Shown: in pieces, positions 13,717 to 24,993 of the stretch
Layout: each line of letters opens with the position of its first letter
How positions within the stretch are numbered: the stretch's first letter is position 1
Assembly: GCA_949317995.1 (NCBI GenBank)
Contig: OX439049.1
Coordinates: 15,128,395-15,192,394, forward strand
DNA: 64,000 nt
DNA from: Acholoe squamosa
Taxonomy: Eukaryota > Annelida > Polychaeta > Phyllodocida > Polynoidae
Direction of reading: 5' to 3'
The notes under the pieces: generated by a model
The model's database searches: none
Seen by the model: the letters and a program-made list of their open reading frames with translations, nothing else
What the model was told of the DNA's origin: nothing
Translations under genes and position numbers: made by a program

Positions 13717-15050
13717 TGTAAAAAAAATTCCGTTGAAAAAACGGAGATTCTCTGGCACCCCGCGGTGCCAGCAAATCTCCGTATTTTTTACGGTCACCGT
13801 TTTTCCTAAAGTCACCGTTTTTTTAATGGTACTTCTCCGTTACCTAAAACCATTGTGGTGCCAGCCATTCTCCGTAATAACTTTGGTCACCGTTATTTTG
13901 AAATCACTGTTACTATAGCGGAAAATTCCAGCACCCACGTATGCCTGAGAATCACCGTAATTTCACCTGAATACTTGAAATCACTGTCATTTTGATATGG
14001 TATCAAAAGAATGAATTATTATGATATTTCTATGATTGCTTTCACTTGTGATCCATTACTTTGCTCCATGAAAGCATCATATAATAATTCATCACACTTT
14101 GTAATTTCAACCTAGTGGCAAAAAACACTCTAGGATTGGTACAAAGCTACATGCATGACAGTGTGGACATATATATTTCTTTTCACCACAAAATAGGTGT
14201 TTGTCTCATCAAAATATCACACAAAAATAGATTATCTCACCATTAAGCATATTCTAACAGCCCTATATTTAGCCATCAACATTGATACTGCATTTAATTG
14301 AGAAGTTTTAAATTAATATTATTTTAGGACATGCAAAAATGTCAATAGAGTAGAATGCCTATAAGAAAATCTCATCATGAAAGAGGGTGCCACCTGGTGT
14401 GATCAACCTAAACAATACATAAAACGGTGCTTTCCCGTAAATTGATAAACGGTGTTTCACTGAGGTGGATTACGGATAATCAGCATATAGTTGATGGATA
14501 TCACAGTACTTGACTGTAATTAATCACTGTGATAATTCCCCGTAAAATTTTACGATGATCCTCCATAAATGGTTAAAGACACACATATTGAATCAACACA
14601 ATTAACTTTTTATATCAATGGGATATTGTTTTCTAAGGCACCACCTACTTTCAATTTGAGAAACTGCAGTATGCTGTGCATTATCATAAGTGTGTTGATA
14701 CATACCAGTCATGCCACACTGTGGTTCAGTGTAAATGATCAGCAGAAAGGTGTTTTTATGTACTGGTTTACAGGATTTCCCTGTTATATGGTCAATATAT
14801 ACAGAGTTTTACCTGAATTGAAATTACGGAGATTCATTGTAAGTGTGCCATATTGTGCATCACCGTAAATGCTTTGATATATACATGGTTTCACCATATT
14901 CAGGAAAAAGGTGTTTCTCTGTACTGTATTACAGGATTTCTGTGTTATATGGTCAATATCTACAGAGTTACACCGGTTTTGAAATTACAGAGATTCATTG
15001 CAAAATTAAACGGTGAATCTCCGTCTATTCAACGGAATATTTTTACAGTG
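13714..15050. mobile_element. Non-autonomous TIR element, 1,337 bp, CACTGTAAAAA type
   Basis: The left end CACTGTAAAAAAAATTCCGT is matched in inverted form by the right end ACGGAATATTTTTACAGTG, and TA flanks both sides. Inside there are many copies of short motifs such as AATCTCCGT and CACCGT, and a duplicated block (about 14,745-14,870 and 14,902-15,004) around ACAGGATTTC...TTATATGGTCAATAT. No transposase frame is visible, so it would depend on a partner. The superfamily is uncertain; the 251-bp element at 50,409 shares the terminal CACTG[TC]AAAA and the TA flanks. Confidence 0.75.
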
Positions 15051-15105
15051 TATATATATATATATATATATATATACACTGTAATATATATATATATATA
15101 TATAT
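15051..15105. repeat. (TA)n with an embedded CACTGTA
   Basis: TA repeat continuing from the right end of the element. It is interrupted at about 15,076-15,082 by CACTGTA, which matches the first seven bases of the element's TIR and may be the trace of a second end. Confidence 0.85.
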
Positions 15106-15180
15106 TTAGACCTTTTATGCATAGTATTGTATATCAATGCACAATGCTTCCTGCTGACTATAACACTACATTCATGCATA

Positions 15181-15451
15181 CCATAGTGACTTGTATCAGC
15201 GCCTGGATGCTCAGTGATTATACTGCTTTTAGTGCTTATACTGCTTTTAGTGCTTATACTGCTTTTAGTGCTTATACTGCTTGTAGTGCTTATACTGCTT
15301 TTAGTGCTTATACTGCTTGTAGTGCTTATACTGCTTTTAGTGCTTATACTGCTTTTAGTGCTTAAGAGTAATTTCAATAGCCCTACACCTCTGGCACTTA
15401 TTTGAGACCAGCACTTATTTGAGACCCCGTAGCTTAAATGGGCCATTACGG
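15181..15451. mobile_element. Small TIR element (CCRTARTGG family) carrying a minisatellite
   Basis: The left end CCATAGTGACTTGTATCAGC and the inverted right end (TTAAATGGGCCATTACGG) are related to the ends of the 176-bp element at 39,530-39,705, in the opposite orientation, and TA flanks both sides. The middle is replaced by about eight 18-bp units. The element without the array would be about the size of the 39.5-kb copy. No coding capacity. Confidence 0.75.
15219..15362. repeat. 18-bp minisatellite, about 8 units
   Basis: Unit TATACTGCTTTTAGTGCT, with TTTT changed to TTGT in two units. Because 18 is divisible by three, both strands show long repetitive frames that I do not regard as genes. 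Its reverse complement contains AAGCACTAAAAGCAGTAT, close to AAGCACTGAAAACAGTAT inside the related element at 39.5 kb. Confidence 0.9.
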
Positions 15452-15734
15452 TATTGCCTGCCCCTATAATGACTACCTATATCAATAATGGCCATAAAAA
15501 CATAATGCATTACGCAGCACTCTAAGTGTTAAAATCTCACACAGGTATCTAGATGTGGACGTGACCATGGTCATGCTGCTTATTACTGTTTCTATTGCCT
15601 ACAACGTGATACATCCTTTATCTTCATCCCTGTAACCAGACCTTTATGATTCATGAGAGATGCACACTTAAACCATCTCATGCAAAAGGGTAAGACACCT
15701 GGGGCATCATTTCAAAGACGTGTGATTGATTGTT
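15452..15734. other. Non-coding stretch, no gene seen
   Basis: No recognised feature. Confidence 0.5.
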
Positions 15735-16250
15735 TGATTGAAAATTTTATTTGGCAAAAACATCATACAAGTTTCTTCTCATTAGCCAATGTGAGTAAAA
15801 AAAAAAAGTAAACAAAACATACATGAAACAAAATAGAGTTTGGACAGGTTTGCGGTAACAGACATCTCACATTGTAACAACAATTGATCATACAGGCTAG
15901 TTTTCCATATATCAAGATTTTGTAACAGCAATTGATTATTTTCATTTGGCATACATATGCAGCACAACAGTTTATCAAATGTACACTAATGTTTTACCAG
16001 CTTCAGATCAGTTCACCATCATTTTGAACTTCCTTTTATCTACAGCTCTTTGCTGTTCTGCATCCAGCATGTCCCAAAGTGCCTTTCCCCTCCAGAGAGG
16101 ACTTTTGGTGTAAAGGGTAAAGGTTGGACGTTGAAGAAGCAGCTGACTTTTTGTATTACTTCTCAACATCCTACGAGCTTGTTAGACATTTCTTGGGTCC
16201 ATGGTTAGATCATAAATTTGTCCTAACAAGATGCATTTTGCATTATTAGA
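15735..16250 (-). mobile_element. LINE 3' end (ORF2 C-terminus and tail)
   Basis: On the minus strand from about 16,245 to 16,020 a frame reads through ILLGQIYDLTMDPRNV and then RRMLRSNTKSQLLL, FTLYTKSPLWRGKALWDML and KRKFKMMVN before a stop. The pattern of a basic strand followed by an aromatic LW-x-L core and a K-x-FK ending is typical of the C-terminal domain of LINE ORF2 proteins. One in-frame stop follows PRNV. The 3' part to 15,735 contains CCAAATAAAATT and ends in CAAT-type short repeats, as in many LINE tails. It is 5' truncated; no RT domain is present. The family differs from the LINE at 24.5-27.7 kb. Confidence 0.7.
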
Positions 16251-17716
16251 ACCCCGTACTATGGAACAGGCCACAAATGTGCAGATCAGCAGCTAGGAGT
16301 ATTGATAAGAGGAAGGTCACATATGTTCTAAAAAGGGACATAATATCTCATCTTTTAAAAACTTTATGCAACTTTATGCATTTTCATCATGTTATAAGAC
16401 GGTTATACTGGTATTATCCATAATTATTGTATTGGTAATCAATGTTGTAAATGCAGCTGTTAAACTAGTTTGGCAAACAGCATTAAAGAAATCTGACGTA
16501 GGATCCATATTAGACCTCCCAAGCTTTCATCTCTTTTTGTAAGGAGCAATTTATATATAACAATGCTATAAAATAAACTGTTCCCTCCTCACTTCTTCCC
16601 AGCCTTTCCTCACTGACAGTTTGTCATTTCATTTCATCAAATCGAAAGACACCATCTGTTTTTCTTGGTGAAGTATCCATTGACTTTGAATACATGCATC
16701 TATAGTTCAATGACACTCCACCAACTATAAAAGACTTCTTTACATTGTTCTCCACTTTTACCATTTTGTGAGTAGCCAAGCAAAAGAAATGTTTCAAAGG
16801 GGATTCCATGGATCGCCTTTCTGCGTGACAGCTCACAATTGTATTCTATTCCATTCTAGTTTCTTCCCAGATCCTGTCCCACTGGTACACTTCCTATCCT
16901 ATTCACACCACTATAGCCCTTTTATATATCCACCCATTCACTAGGGCCACAATCTGACATGTAAGGGGACAAGAAGGAAGCCTTAGGGTCACATTGAGAG
17001 TTATTGAAAGGTGTGTCAGGAAGGAAATAAAGAAGATATTGTAGGCTGTGGTAACTGTGTACTCGCTAACAAAGGGGAAATCAAGATGCAGACACCTTGG
17101 GCACTGAGGGGTTGGATCCCCCCTCAAGTACAAGGAGAGTGTGCTGACCTACTAACCCTCCCCCCCCCACACACACATCCTTTCTTTCTTCTACATGGGT
17201 AAGCTGATGGTGTATGTTCGATGTATACAATTTCTTTTTAATTTTCTGTCATTTCTTTTTTTTTGAGAGGTTTCTTTTATTCATTTTGATTTGGTCCCCG
17301 TCAAGTACAGAATGATATGTCCTAGATTATTCAAATCCATGCGTCAGGTTTAGGGTCCATGCCCCATTTATTGACATGGTGCATAAATGCAGGCTCAGCT
17401 CTGCATTGCTGCATTATGCTGACCTCACGATGCAGCAATAGGCCACAGGAAGACACTGCATTCAGGTATCATGATAACAAACGAGCAGTATACAATAGTT
17501 ATGGGCTTTATTTTATGTGAATAACTTATTCCCATAGAGATAGCATTGCAGGGCCGATCGCCACACCCACAGTGGCGTAACGTGTGCTGATCCACCACAG
17601 CGGCTGATCCACCACTGCAGCCTTGTTCCGGGCACATGTAAACATTCAAAATGAGGGAACTACGGTACCGGATTTTGCTGATTTTTCCTTATTTAAACCC
17701 TCTAAAAACATAAAAT
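16251..17716. other. Non-coding stretch with one palindrome relative
   Basis: At about 17,366-17,425 a decayed relative of the dispersed palindrome is visible (GGTGCATAAATGCAG ... CTGCATTATGC). The rest shows no gene. Confidence 0.45.
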
Positions 17717-17834
17717 AAATAGAGAACTAAACTCCCCTGGTGTCCTCGGTGGCCGATCCACCCCTGGGGGGAGACACCCCCCTCGTGGTGGATCGGCCAC
17801 CTCGTACACCAGGGTCTTTTAGTTCTCTCTATTT
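17717..17834. repeat. Long isolated hairpin, about 47-53 bp stem
   Basis: The left arm (about 17,717-17,763) and right arm (about 17,785-17,834) are close inverted copies sharing TAGAGAACTAAA, CCTGGTGT and GGTGGCCGATCCACC. The apex is GC-rich, with CCCCTGGGGGG facing ACACCCCCCT. No tRNA-like head or TIR-type target duplication is evident. It may be a foldback element or the same kind of hairpin as those ending the composite repeats. Confidence 0.8.
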
Positions 17835-19030
17835 TTCCTTGAGTATGGGGTCAAATATAGGTTATACAATTAAATTCAATTTTTTTTGTAATCTATGGTC
17901 CATTTCTTAGAATCTACTTTGGAGCAGGTAAGTTGGATACTTTTAGTGTCAAACAATTCCAGGTTTTCCAATAAAGACTTCAAAGTGGACACATATCATT
18001 GGGGCCTGCATCCCCTGGCAGTTAAAGGTAACCAATGGCAACATAGCATTCAATCAACATTGACAACTGTTGAAACAATGTTTTCTTATAACATAATCAG
18101 CATTGATTCAATGATGAACTGCTATCTGTGTCTACCCATTGTCAGGCCCTTCCGCCTGTTTGCGGGTGAAGGTCCCTTTCTGAGCATGAGCTTTGCAATG
18201 AACATTAAAACAGGTGCGGCACATTATCTCCACTGTTTGTACCATATCTGTTCCACGTCGATTTAAAGTGCAAAATTTTCAGAGAGAGCACTGCTGCGCT
18301 TAGAGAATTGGAGTAGATCAGATTCTTTTTTTGGGGGATCTACATTACAATGGAAGAAAACACAAAAACAACCTTACTGTGAAAGCCTACATTAGAGGAG
18401 TTTTGTCCTCAACACAGAGGGCACACCCACCTGGCCCTGGGGTTCCTATGAAGACAAAAGTGTTTAGCCTTGTTTCAGTTGAGCAAGGACCTTAGTTTTG
18501 TTCAGTCTGTATGGGGGCATCTTTCGATAGGTTTAGCTGGAAGACGTTAGGGTTTGTAGTAACTAGATCTCAAAATTTGAAATTAGTGGGGTAGACTTCT
18601 GGGAAGGACACGGGAGTGGACAATAACTCTGTTGGTCTTCTACTTCAGCATTTCCGGTATTTTTCTTACTGCATGAGAGTTTAGGGTGTATAGAAGTAAG
18701 ATAGAGCATCTCACAATTGTATCCAAATCTCAGGGCTCCTGTATATCTATTATAAAATATTTATGGATATAATATAATACAGTAAAATTGCAACTTTCCA
18801 CCTGATGGGAATCTTTACATAGAGGATGACAGTGTTCTCACAGATAACATAACCTTCTTCTTAATTGCTATGTAGGGGCTTCAACAGAATTTGTGAGACG
18901 CATGTGTCCTCTTTGAGATTCAAAAGACAGCGTGGTTTTCTTTAGAATACCCTTTTTATGTTTGAAAATGTAAACCCTTTCTACCATTTAACCAAATAGT
19001 ACCCATGAATTAGAAGCCATCATTGCACTA
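17835..19030. other. Non-coding stretch, no gene seen
   Basis: One frame of 123 codons at 17,895-18,266 has no recognisable features. Nothing else noticed. Confidence 0.45.
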
Positions 19031-19237
19031 GGGTAGATTAACCTAGAGACGGCCACATACCTAGATTCATCCACCCAACATATTTGCAATGAAAAATAGA
19101 CTTACTCCTGCATCAACATTATGATTAGCATTGAATCGACCAGTTGGTAATGTTGATTTACTAGCAAACCCAATGTTATGGTTATTTAATGGGGGGGATG
19201 TCTCAAGGTATGTGGTCGTCTTTAGGTTAATCTACCC
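19031..19237. mobile_element. MITE, 207 bp, TIR GGGTAGATTAACCT, TA duplication
   Basis: The left end GGGTAGATTAACCTAGAGAC is matched by the inverted right end GTCTTTAGGTTAATCTACCC; the TIR extends to about 32 bp with few mismatches. TA at 19,029-19,030 and 19,238-19,239 is the presumed target duplication. Non-coding. The TA duplication fits Tc1/mariner-type or related families, but the family is not certain. Confidence 0.85.
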
Positions 19238-19699
19238 TATGTCCTGCAAGAATTGCATGGTTCAAGAGTAAAGAGCTTAACATAATGGGACCTTGCCTCA
19301 AACACATACAAGGTCTACAAATATCAAAATGATATCAGTTCTTTATCCTTATCCTTAACCATTGGTTGCTAATGTGCCAATGCAAGATGGGCTAGTGTAC
19401 ATTCTCTTCCTGTTCAGCACGACCCTACAGTACTCCAGTGCCCTTAGCCCTTTCACCAACCACTCATATGGACTCCTTTCTACACTCCCATCATTCAGTT
19501 ACACCTTCCTATTCAGGGACCATGGTATCTTGATGCCTTTGATACCCTATACCTAACACTACTTGCTGCCAACAAAAACACTTCTCAAAGGATAATTGAC
19601 AGTGACTGTCATTGTCAGATGGTGATTATTTTAACCCTTTAGGCCCAAGTGCTTCCTGTCCCTTGACATCCATTCTGGAGTGTATCAACCTGACGGATT
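19238..19699. other. Non-coding stretch, no gene seen
   Basis: No recognised feature. Confidence 0.45.
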
Positions 19700-19764
19700 C
19701 AGCATGATGCATGAATGCAGTCCTGGTGAATGGACATGCTAAGGCTGCATGGATGCATTGTGGC
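19700..19764. repeat. Dispersed 60-bp palindrome, copy 2
   Basis: The left half CATGATGCATGAATGCAG faces the inverted right half CTGCATGGATGCATTGTG, with a GGTGAATGGACATGC-like centre. Preceded at about 19,633 by TTTTAACCCTTTAGG; an inverted AAAGGGTTAAAT occurs at about 20,134, so a larger element bounded by these is possible. Confidence 0.6.
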
Positions 19765-19889
19765 ACATTGGGAAGATGCATTACTGTACTATACTCGGCC
19801 GTTAAAGATCAACGTCCACCATCCTTCATGTTGGTTTCGTCATGTTTGGATGCTGGCCGGAGGCTGGGACACAGACCTACACCCCTCTA

Positions 19890-19893
<4 letters not shown>

Positions 19894-19965
<72 letters not shown>
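19894..19965. repeat. (TA)n microsatellite
   Basis: About 36 TA units; the I/Y-rich frames across it are repeat artefacts. Confidence 0.95.
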
Positions 19966-19967
<2 letters not shown>

Positions 19968-20394
19968 ACGCTGGTATATTCAGTATGTAGTGTGATGCAT
20001 TAAGTGTCATAAATGTCCATTTTCTGTATGGTATTTATACTTTAGGAGTGCATCAATCCCATCAGATTGGCATGATGATGATCATATTTTATAAGGGCAG
20101 AGTGCATCAGTGAATCATGACGTGGCTAAAGGGTTAAATGTTAGATTGCTAGCAGATAAATCATTCTTTTCTATAACATACTTTTTCCAGTTGAGTCGAC
20201 ACACAACTTTGTGTCTGTTTTATTTTTCCTCAGATTTTCATAATTAAATAGACCTTGAACATCGGGACATGTGTCACCTGTGAGCAGGCATAGCCACATG
20301 GCCATCTCTTTATTTTATAAGAATAAGAAACCTCTTCCGCATTCAAGCATCTAATCAGACGTCTACTGAAAGCATCATGTCGTACGTGGACTAG

Positions 20395-20434
20395 GAAAAG
20401 GGACCTTAATCTCCCTGAAATAAGGTCCCTTTTC
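20395..20434. repeat. Small perfect hairpin, 13-bp stem
   Basis: AAAAGGGACCTTA and TAAGGTCCCTTTT flank a 12-base loop. No poly-T tract or gene context suggests a function. Confidence 0.7.
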
Positions 20435-22084
20435 GCAGATCCTGTCACATATACTTCTACCAGGGATCCCTCTCCTCCTCTCCCTTGGTCGGTTTGGTTA
20501 GAGTGATCACAGAACTGTGCTCAAATTCTTTTATATTCTCAATGACCTCAAATGTCTCTCATTTTAATACCAGGGTGAGTATATATGAATGTATTCCAAT
20601 GTTAAAAGGTATGAATTGCCTGCTCGTTCCGTGAAGCTAAACCCCAATACTTATGTACACATTGTGTTGGAGTAGAACCAATTCGTGTGTAAACCATCTC
20701 CTCTGTTGGCAATGCTGATACATGTAATACCGTTCCACTTATTTCATATTTCCCTATTATGAAAAGTGAGGATTATATTTAGATATGTACTGAGAAGCCT
20801 GCACATCCACCCCTAATAGTGTTAGATGTACCAATGTTAAAAGCATGTGTTTTAGGCCTTGTGAAGTGAGTGTTCATCTTTACCTAGACCTCTAATTTAT
20901 GGGCGCTTAGGTCCCTTAAATACATTACATGTATGTATGATGGGCATTATCCATCACGATACATGAATACAAACCTGAAGATACATGCATCATGCCGACC
21001 GACTTGGTTTGATACACTCCCGGAGCATGGCACACAGACCACTAGTGTATCATGCCGCCCAGAGGAACATGGATATTTCAGCTTCATGTGCAGCTTTCAG
21101 AGGCTAGGACTTGTTCCAGTCTGTTTAATTCCTATGTAATAAGATATATGGAAGGCTAGGCCACCAAGGATGCATGGAAGTGGTTTGCCAATTGTCAATT
21201 AGCTCGTTTTCCTACCTTACCACAAGTGTCTAATTATCACTAGGACTTCCTTAGCTATTAGCCGCCTATAAAGGTTTGTCTCTATACGGTATGTATTCTC
21301 CTCTATAGGGCTTTCTCTTTTTAATGTAGCTTATACTGTATATACATGAAGGGAAATTACTCTTCTGGGACTCCCCAAGTGCCCCCATTGTTCAGTGAAA
21401 CCCCTGCATTGTCGGTATAATGATAGGGTTACGATTGCCTCTGCCCTATCTATTTTCAGAGATTTACTACGAAAACGGGGATTTACCACGAAACGGGGAT
21501 GGAAAAACGGTAATTTGCAGTGAGTACAGAAGGGTTATATTCATATGGGGCATGGAGGGAGGATAGATGTACCCACCTTACTCACCTTGTTCCTTCCACC
21601 CCTCTTTCCCAATCGCCTCCTCCCTCTTCTGCACTTAACTGCCTTATATCGCCTTAAGGCAGCTCGTGGAAATCTGCAATTTACCCTTTAGGTACGACAT
21701 GATGCTTTCAATACTTTATGCCCTGCTGTCCTAGTGATGCACCAATGCCTCAAGATTATTGTAGTATCTTACAACCCCTTGGATATATTAACCCTTTTCT
21801 GATCCATGTATGCGTCACTGACCATCGTGTCATACCCGGGCTGAAGCCATGCGTCAGGTGCATAAGGCAGTTAAACCTTGCATGGTCTTTTAATGTTTAA
21901 TGTTTCACCTCGGTGGTTTACTGGAGGCTGCGGTAGGGGTGCTGAAGCACCTTATCACCCATCTCCACGTACCATGTGGTCAAACAAGTCACTATATCTC
22001 TCCATGGACCAAAGTGATTTATTCCACAATAAGACCCTAAAGTTAACTTACAGGAAATCAGGAAATTCTCCCCATTAAAGTATT
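20435..22084. other. Non-coding stretch, no gene seen
   Basis: A half-palindrome (GATGCACCAATGC) occurs near 21,735. No other recognised feature. Confidence 0.45.
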
Positions 22085-22637
22085 ATTTCCATTGATGGAT
22101 ATCACTGAAATCAACGATTTCTTTCATTTCCCTATTCACAGATATATATAAGTCTACAGCATCCAGGGACTGACATCTCTTATTAACGACCAGATTGACA
22201 TCAGGTTTTAGATTTTCAAGGTCAATATTACCTTGAATCAGATTTGTTACCACAAAATCCCCACCAACCAGTCTATCAATCCAGTCCTTTAACTAGTCTC
22301 AATACAAGGATCACTGAATCCAAGGTCAGCCCAACAGGACAGATATTGTGTGCAAATAACAGGGGTATTTAAATCAATAAAACCACCAAGCCATTGCATA
22401 CATTCAGTTGATTGAAGTGGGGAGGCGTTTCTCCATGTAACAATGGGATCTTTACGAGGCAGGAGGTCTCTCTTTATTTCCCTTCGATATTTTTGTGTTG
22501 CAGCTGTCAGTGTGAGTGATTGTCGCCTTCCTGCTACGACATCTGATATGGTTCTGTTTTAGTTGTAATGTCCCTGGACCACTACCTCATCCATCACAAT
22601 GACAGCTTCCTGAGGGATGGAGGTACCTGGGGCCAAA
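22085..22637 (-). pseudogene. Unidentified coding-like remnant
   Basis: The minus strand has protein-like sequence with sensible composition over roughly 170 codons: pieces include GTSIPQEAVIVMDEVVVQG, then RREIKRDLLPRKDPIVTW, then MQWLGGFIDLNTPVICTQY, then GDFVVTNLIQGNIDLENLKP, and it ends at DFSDIHQWK followed by a stop. It is not one uninterrupted frame, so I call it a remnant. I do not recognise the family; repeated W, G and aromatic positions suggest a folded domain rather than low-complexity sequence. It lies immediately downstream, on the same strand, of the 47-bp minisatellite. It could be a decayed host exon or part of a mobile element. Confidence 0.5.
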
Positions 22638-22638
22638 C

Positions 22639-24347
22639 TTGTAGGGCCTTGTAAGGGGCACTTGTATGGTGTAACTGTTGTGACCTTGTAGAGCCTTGTA
22701 AGGGGCACTTGTATGGTGTAACTGTTGTGACCTTGTAGGGCCTTGTAAGTGACACCTGTATGGTGTAACTGTTGTGACCTTGTAGGGCCTTGTAAGTGAC
22801 ACCTGTATGGTGTAACTGTTGTGACCTTGTAGGGCCTTGTAAGGGACACCTGTATGGTGTAACTGTTGTGACCTTGTAGGGCCTTGTAAGGGACACCTCT
22901 ATGGTGTAACTGTTGTGACCTTGTAGGGCCTTGTAAGGGACACTTGTATGGTGTAACTGTTGTGACCTTGTAGGGCCTTGTAAGTGACACCTGTATGGTG
23001 TAACTGTTGTGACCTTGTAGGGCCTTGTAAGGGGCACTTGTATGGTGTAACTGTTGTGACCTTGTTGAGCCTTGTAAGGGGCACTTGTATGGTGTAACTG
23101 TTGTGACCTTGTAGGGCCTTGTAAGGGACACTTGTATTGTGGAACTGCTGTAACCTTGTAGGGCCTTGTAAGGGACACTTGTATGGTGTAACTGTTGTGA
23201 CCTTGTAGGGCCTTGTAAGTGACACCTGTATGGTGTAACTGTTGTGACCTTGTAGGGCCTTGTAAGGGACACTTGTATTGTGGAACTGCTGTAACCTTGT
23301 AGGGCCTTGTAAGGGACACTTGTATGGTGTAACTGTTGTGACCTTGTAGAGCCTTGTAAGGGGCACTTGTATGGTGTAACTGTTGTGACCTTGTAGGGCC
23401 TTGTAAGGGACACTTGTATTGTGGAACTGCTGTAACCTTGTAGGGCCTTGTAAGGGACACCTGTATGGTGTAACTGTTGCACGACCTTGTAGGGCCTTGT
23501 AAGGGACACCTGTATGGTGTAACTGTTGTGACCTTGTAGGGCCTTGTAAGGGACACTTGTATTGTGGAACTGCTGTAACCTTGTAGGGCCTTGTAAGGGA
23601 CACTTGTATTGTGGAACTGCTGTAACCTTGTAGGGCCTTGTAAGGGACACTTGTATGGTGTAACTGTTGTGACCTTGTAGGGCCTTCTAAGGGACACTTG
23701 TATGGTGTAACTGTTGTGACCTTGTAGGGCCTTGTAAGGGACACTTGTATGGTGTAACTGTTGTAACCTTGTAGGGCCTTGTAAGGGACACTTGTATTGT
23801 GGAACTGCTGTAACCTTGTAGGGCCTTGTAAGGGACACTTCTATGGTGTAACTGTTGTAACCTTGTAGGGTCTTGTAAGGGACACTTGTATTGTGGAACT
23901 GCTGTAACCTTGTAGGGCCTTGTAAGGGACACTTGTATTGTGGAACTGTTGTGACCTTGTAGGGCCTTGTAAGTGACACCTGTATGGTGTAACTGTTGTG
24001 ACCTTGTAGGACCTTGTAAGGGACATTTGTATGGTGTAACTGTTGTGACCTTGTAGGGCCTTGTAAGGGACACTTGTATGGTGTAACTGTTGTAACCTTG
24101 TAGGGCCTTGTAAGGGACACTTGTATTGTGGAACTGTTGTGACCTTGTAGGGCCTTGTAAGGGACACCTGTATGGTGTAACTGTTGTGACCTTGTAGGGC
24201 CTTGTAAGGGACACTTGTATGGTGTAACTGTTGTAACCTTGTAGGGCCTTGTAAGGGACACTTGTATTGTGGAACTGTTGTGACCTTGTAGGGCCTTGTA
24301 AGGGACACTTGTATTGTGGAACTGCTGTAACCTGGTAGGGCCTCGTA
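22639..24347. repeat. 47-bp minisatellite, about 36 units
   Basis: The unit begins TTGTAGGGCCTTGTAAGGGA and occurs about 36 times head to tail, nearly all exactly 47 bp (one unit has a 2-base insertion). Two main types differ at the 3' half: type A has TATGGTGTAACTGTTGTGACC, cut at either end by small variants, and type B has ATTGTGGAACTGCTGTAACC. B units begin at the eleventh unit and are common toward the right end. Since 47 is not a multiple of three and the unit contains no stop on the minus strand, all three minus frames stay open and give the same 47-residue repeat in different phase. Confidence 0.95.
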
Positions 24348-24524
24348 GCTAACACACTGAAAGGCATATATCTATCCAGGTGTTAAACCTTTGAAGGGCA
24401 GTGAAAGGAGCGTGCTTAATGATAAAGCTTCATAGGGCCTTGGATGACAGTGAAACCTATTACACTAGTAGGGACTTGAAGGACAATCAGTCTTGTACAT
24501 CTTGTAGTATCCAATTAATTAATC
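24348..24524. other. Non-coding spacer
   Basis: Spacer between the minisatellite and the LINE 3' end; echoes of the unit (ATAGGGCCTTGGA) are visible near 24,430. Confidence 0.4.
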
Positions 24525-24993
24525 AATTTTTTTTAAACAATTTAAACCTTTATTAGCCATAGGTATATTTCATTACATCCGATGTGATTTCAAGAATATA
24601 TTCCACATATATGAGAGTCAACGCTATACCTTAGAAAATTGGAAACATTTTTCTATACATTAAAACATCAAATACAATCTTATATGGGAAAAAAAGGTAA
24701 TCCTAATAGGCTAACTAGTTATTGACTGGCCGTCATTCTAGGAATGTTGTCATGACCAAGCCATATCAAGAAGGTTACAATTATCATTCATAGAGATTTT
24801 TTTTATAATAATAATGGTTTTAAGTTTAATATGAACAGCAGCATTATTCTTTACTTTAAGTACATATTCAATAACATACCCCCACCCTAGAATTATCAAC
24901 ACAATTACAATATTTAAAAAAGTATGACTTACAATACAGTGGCAATCTGACCAATATTGGTTGTAAAAATTATTGTGAAATCTTAAACACTTT

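Noticed and set aside
13535-13918. Frames of 60-127 codons rich in I and Y
   Set aside because: Produced by the (TA)n tract.
15006-15446. 146-codon minus frame with repeated SSIST
   Set aside because: Product of the 18-bp minisatellite, whose unit length is divisible by three.
22594-24261. Open frame of 555 codons on the minus strand
   Set aside because: It is the 47-bp minisatellite read through; all three minus frames are open with the same repeating peptide, so length is no evidence of a gene.
22639-24347. CRISPR array
   Set aside because: Repeats are contiguous with no unique spacers, and the genome is animal-like.
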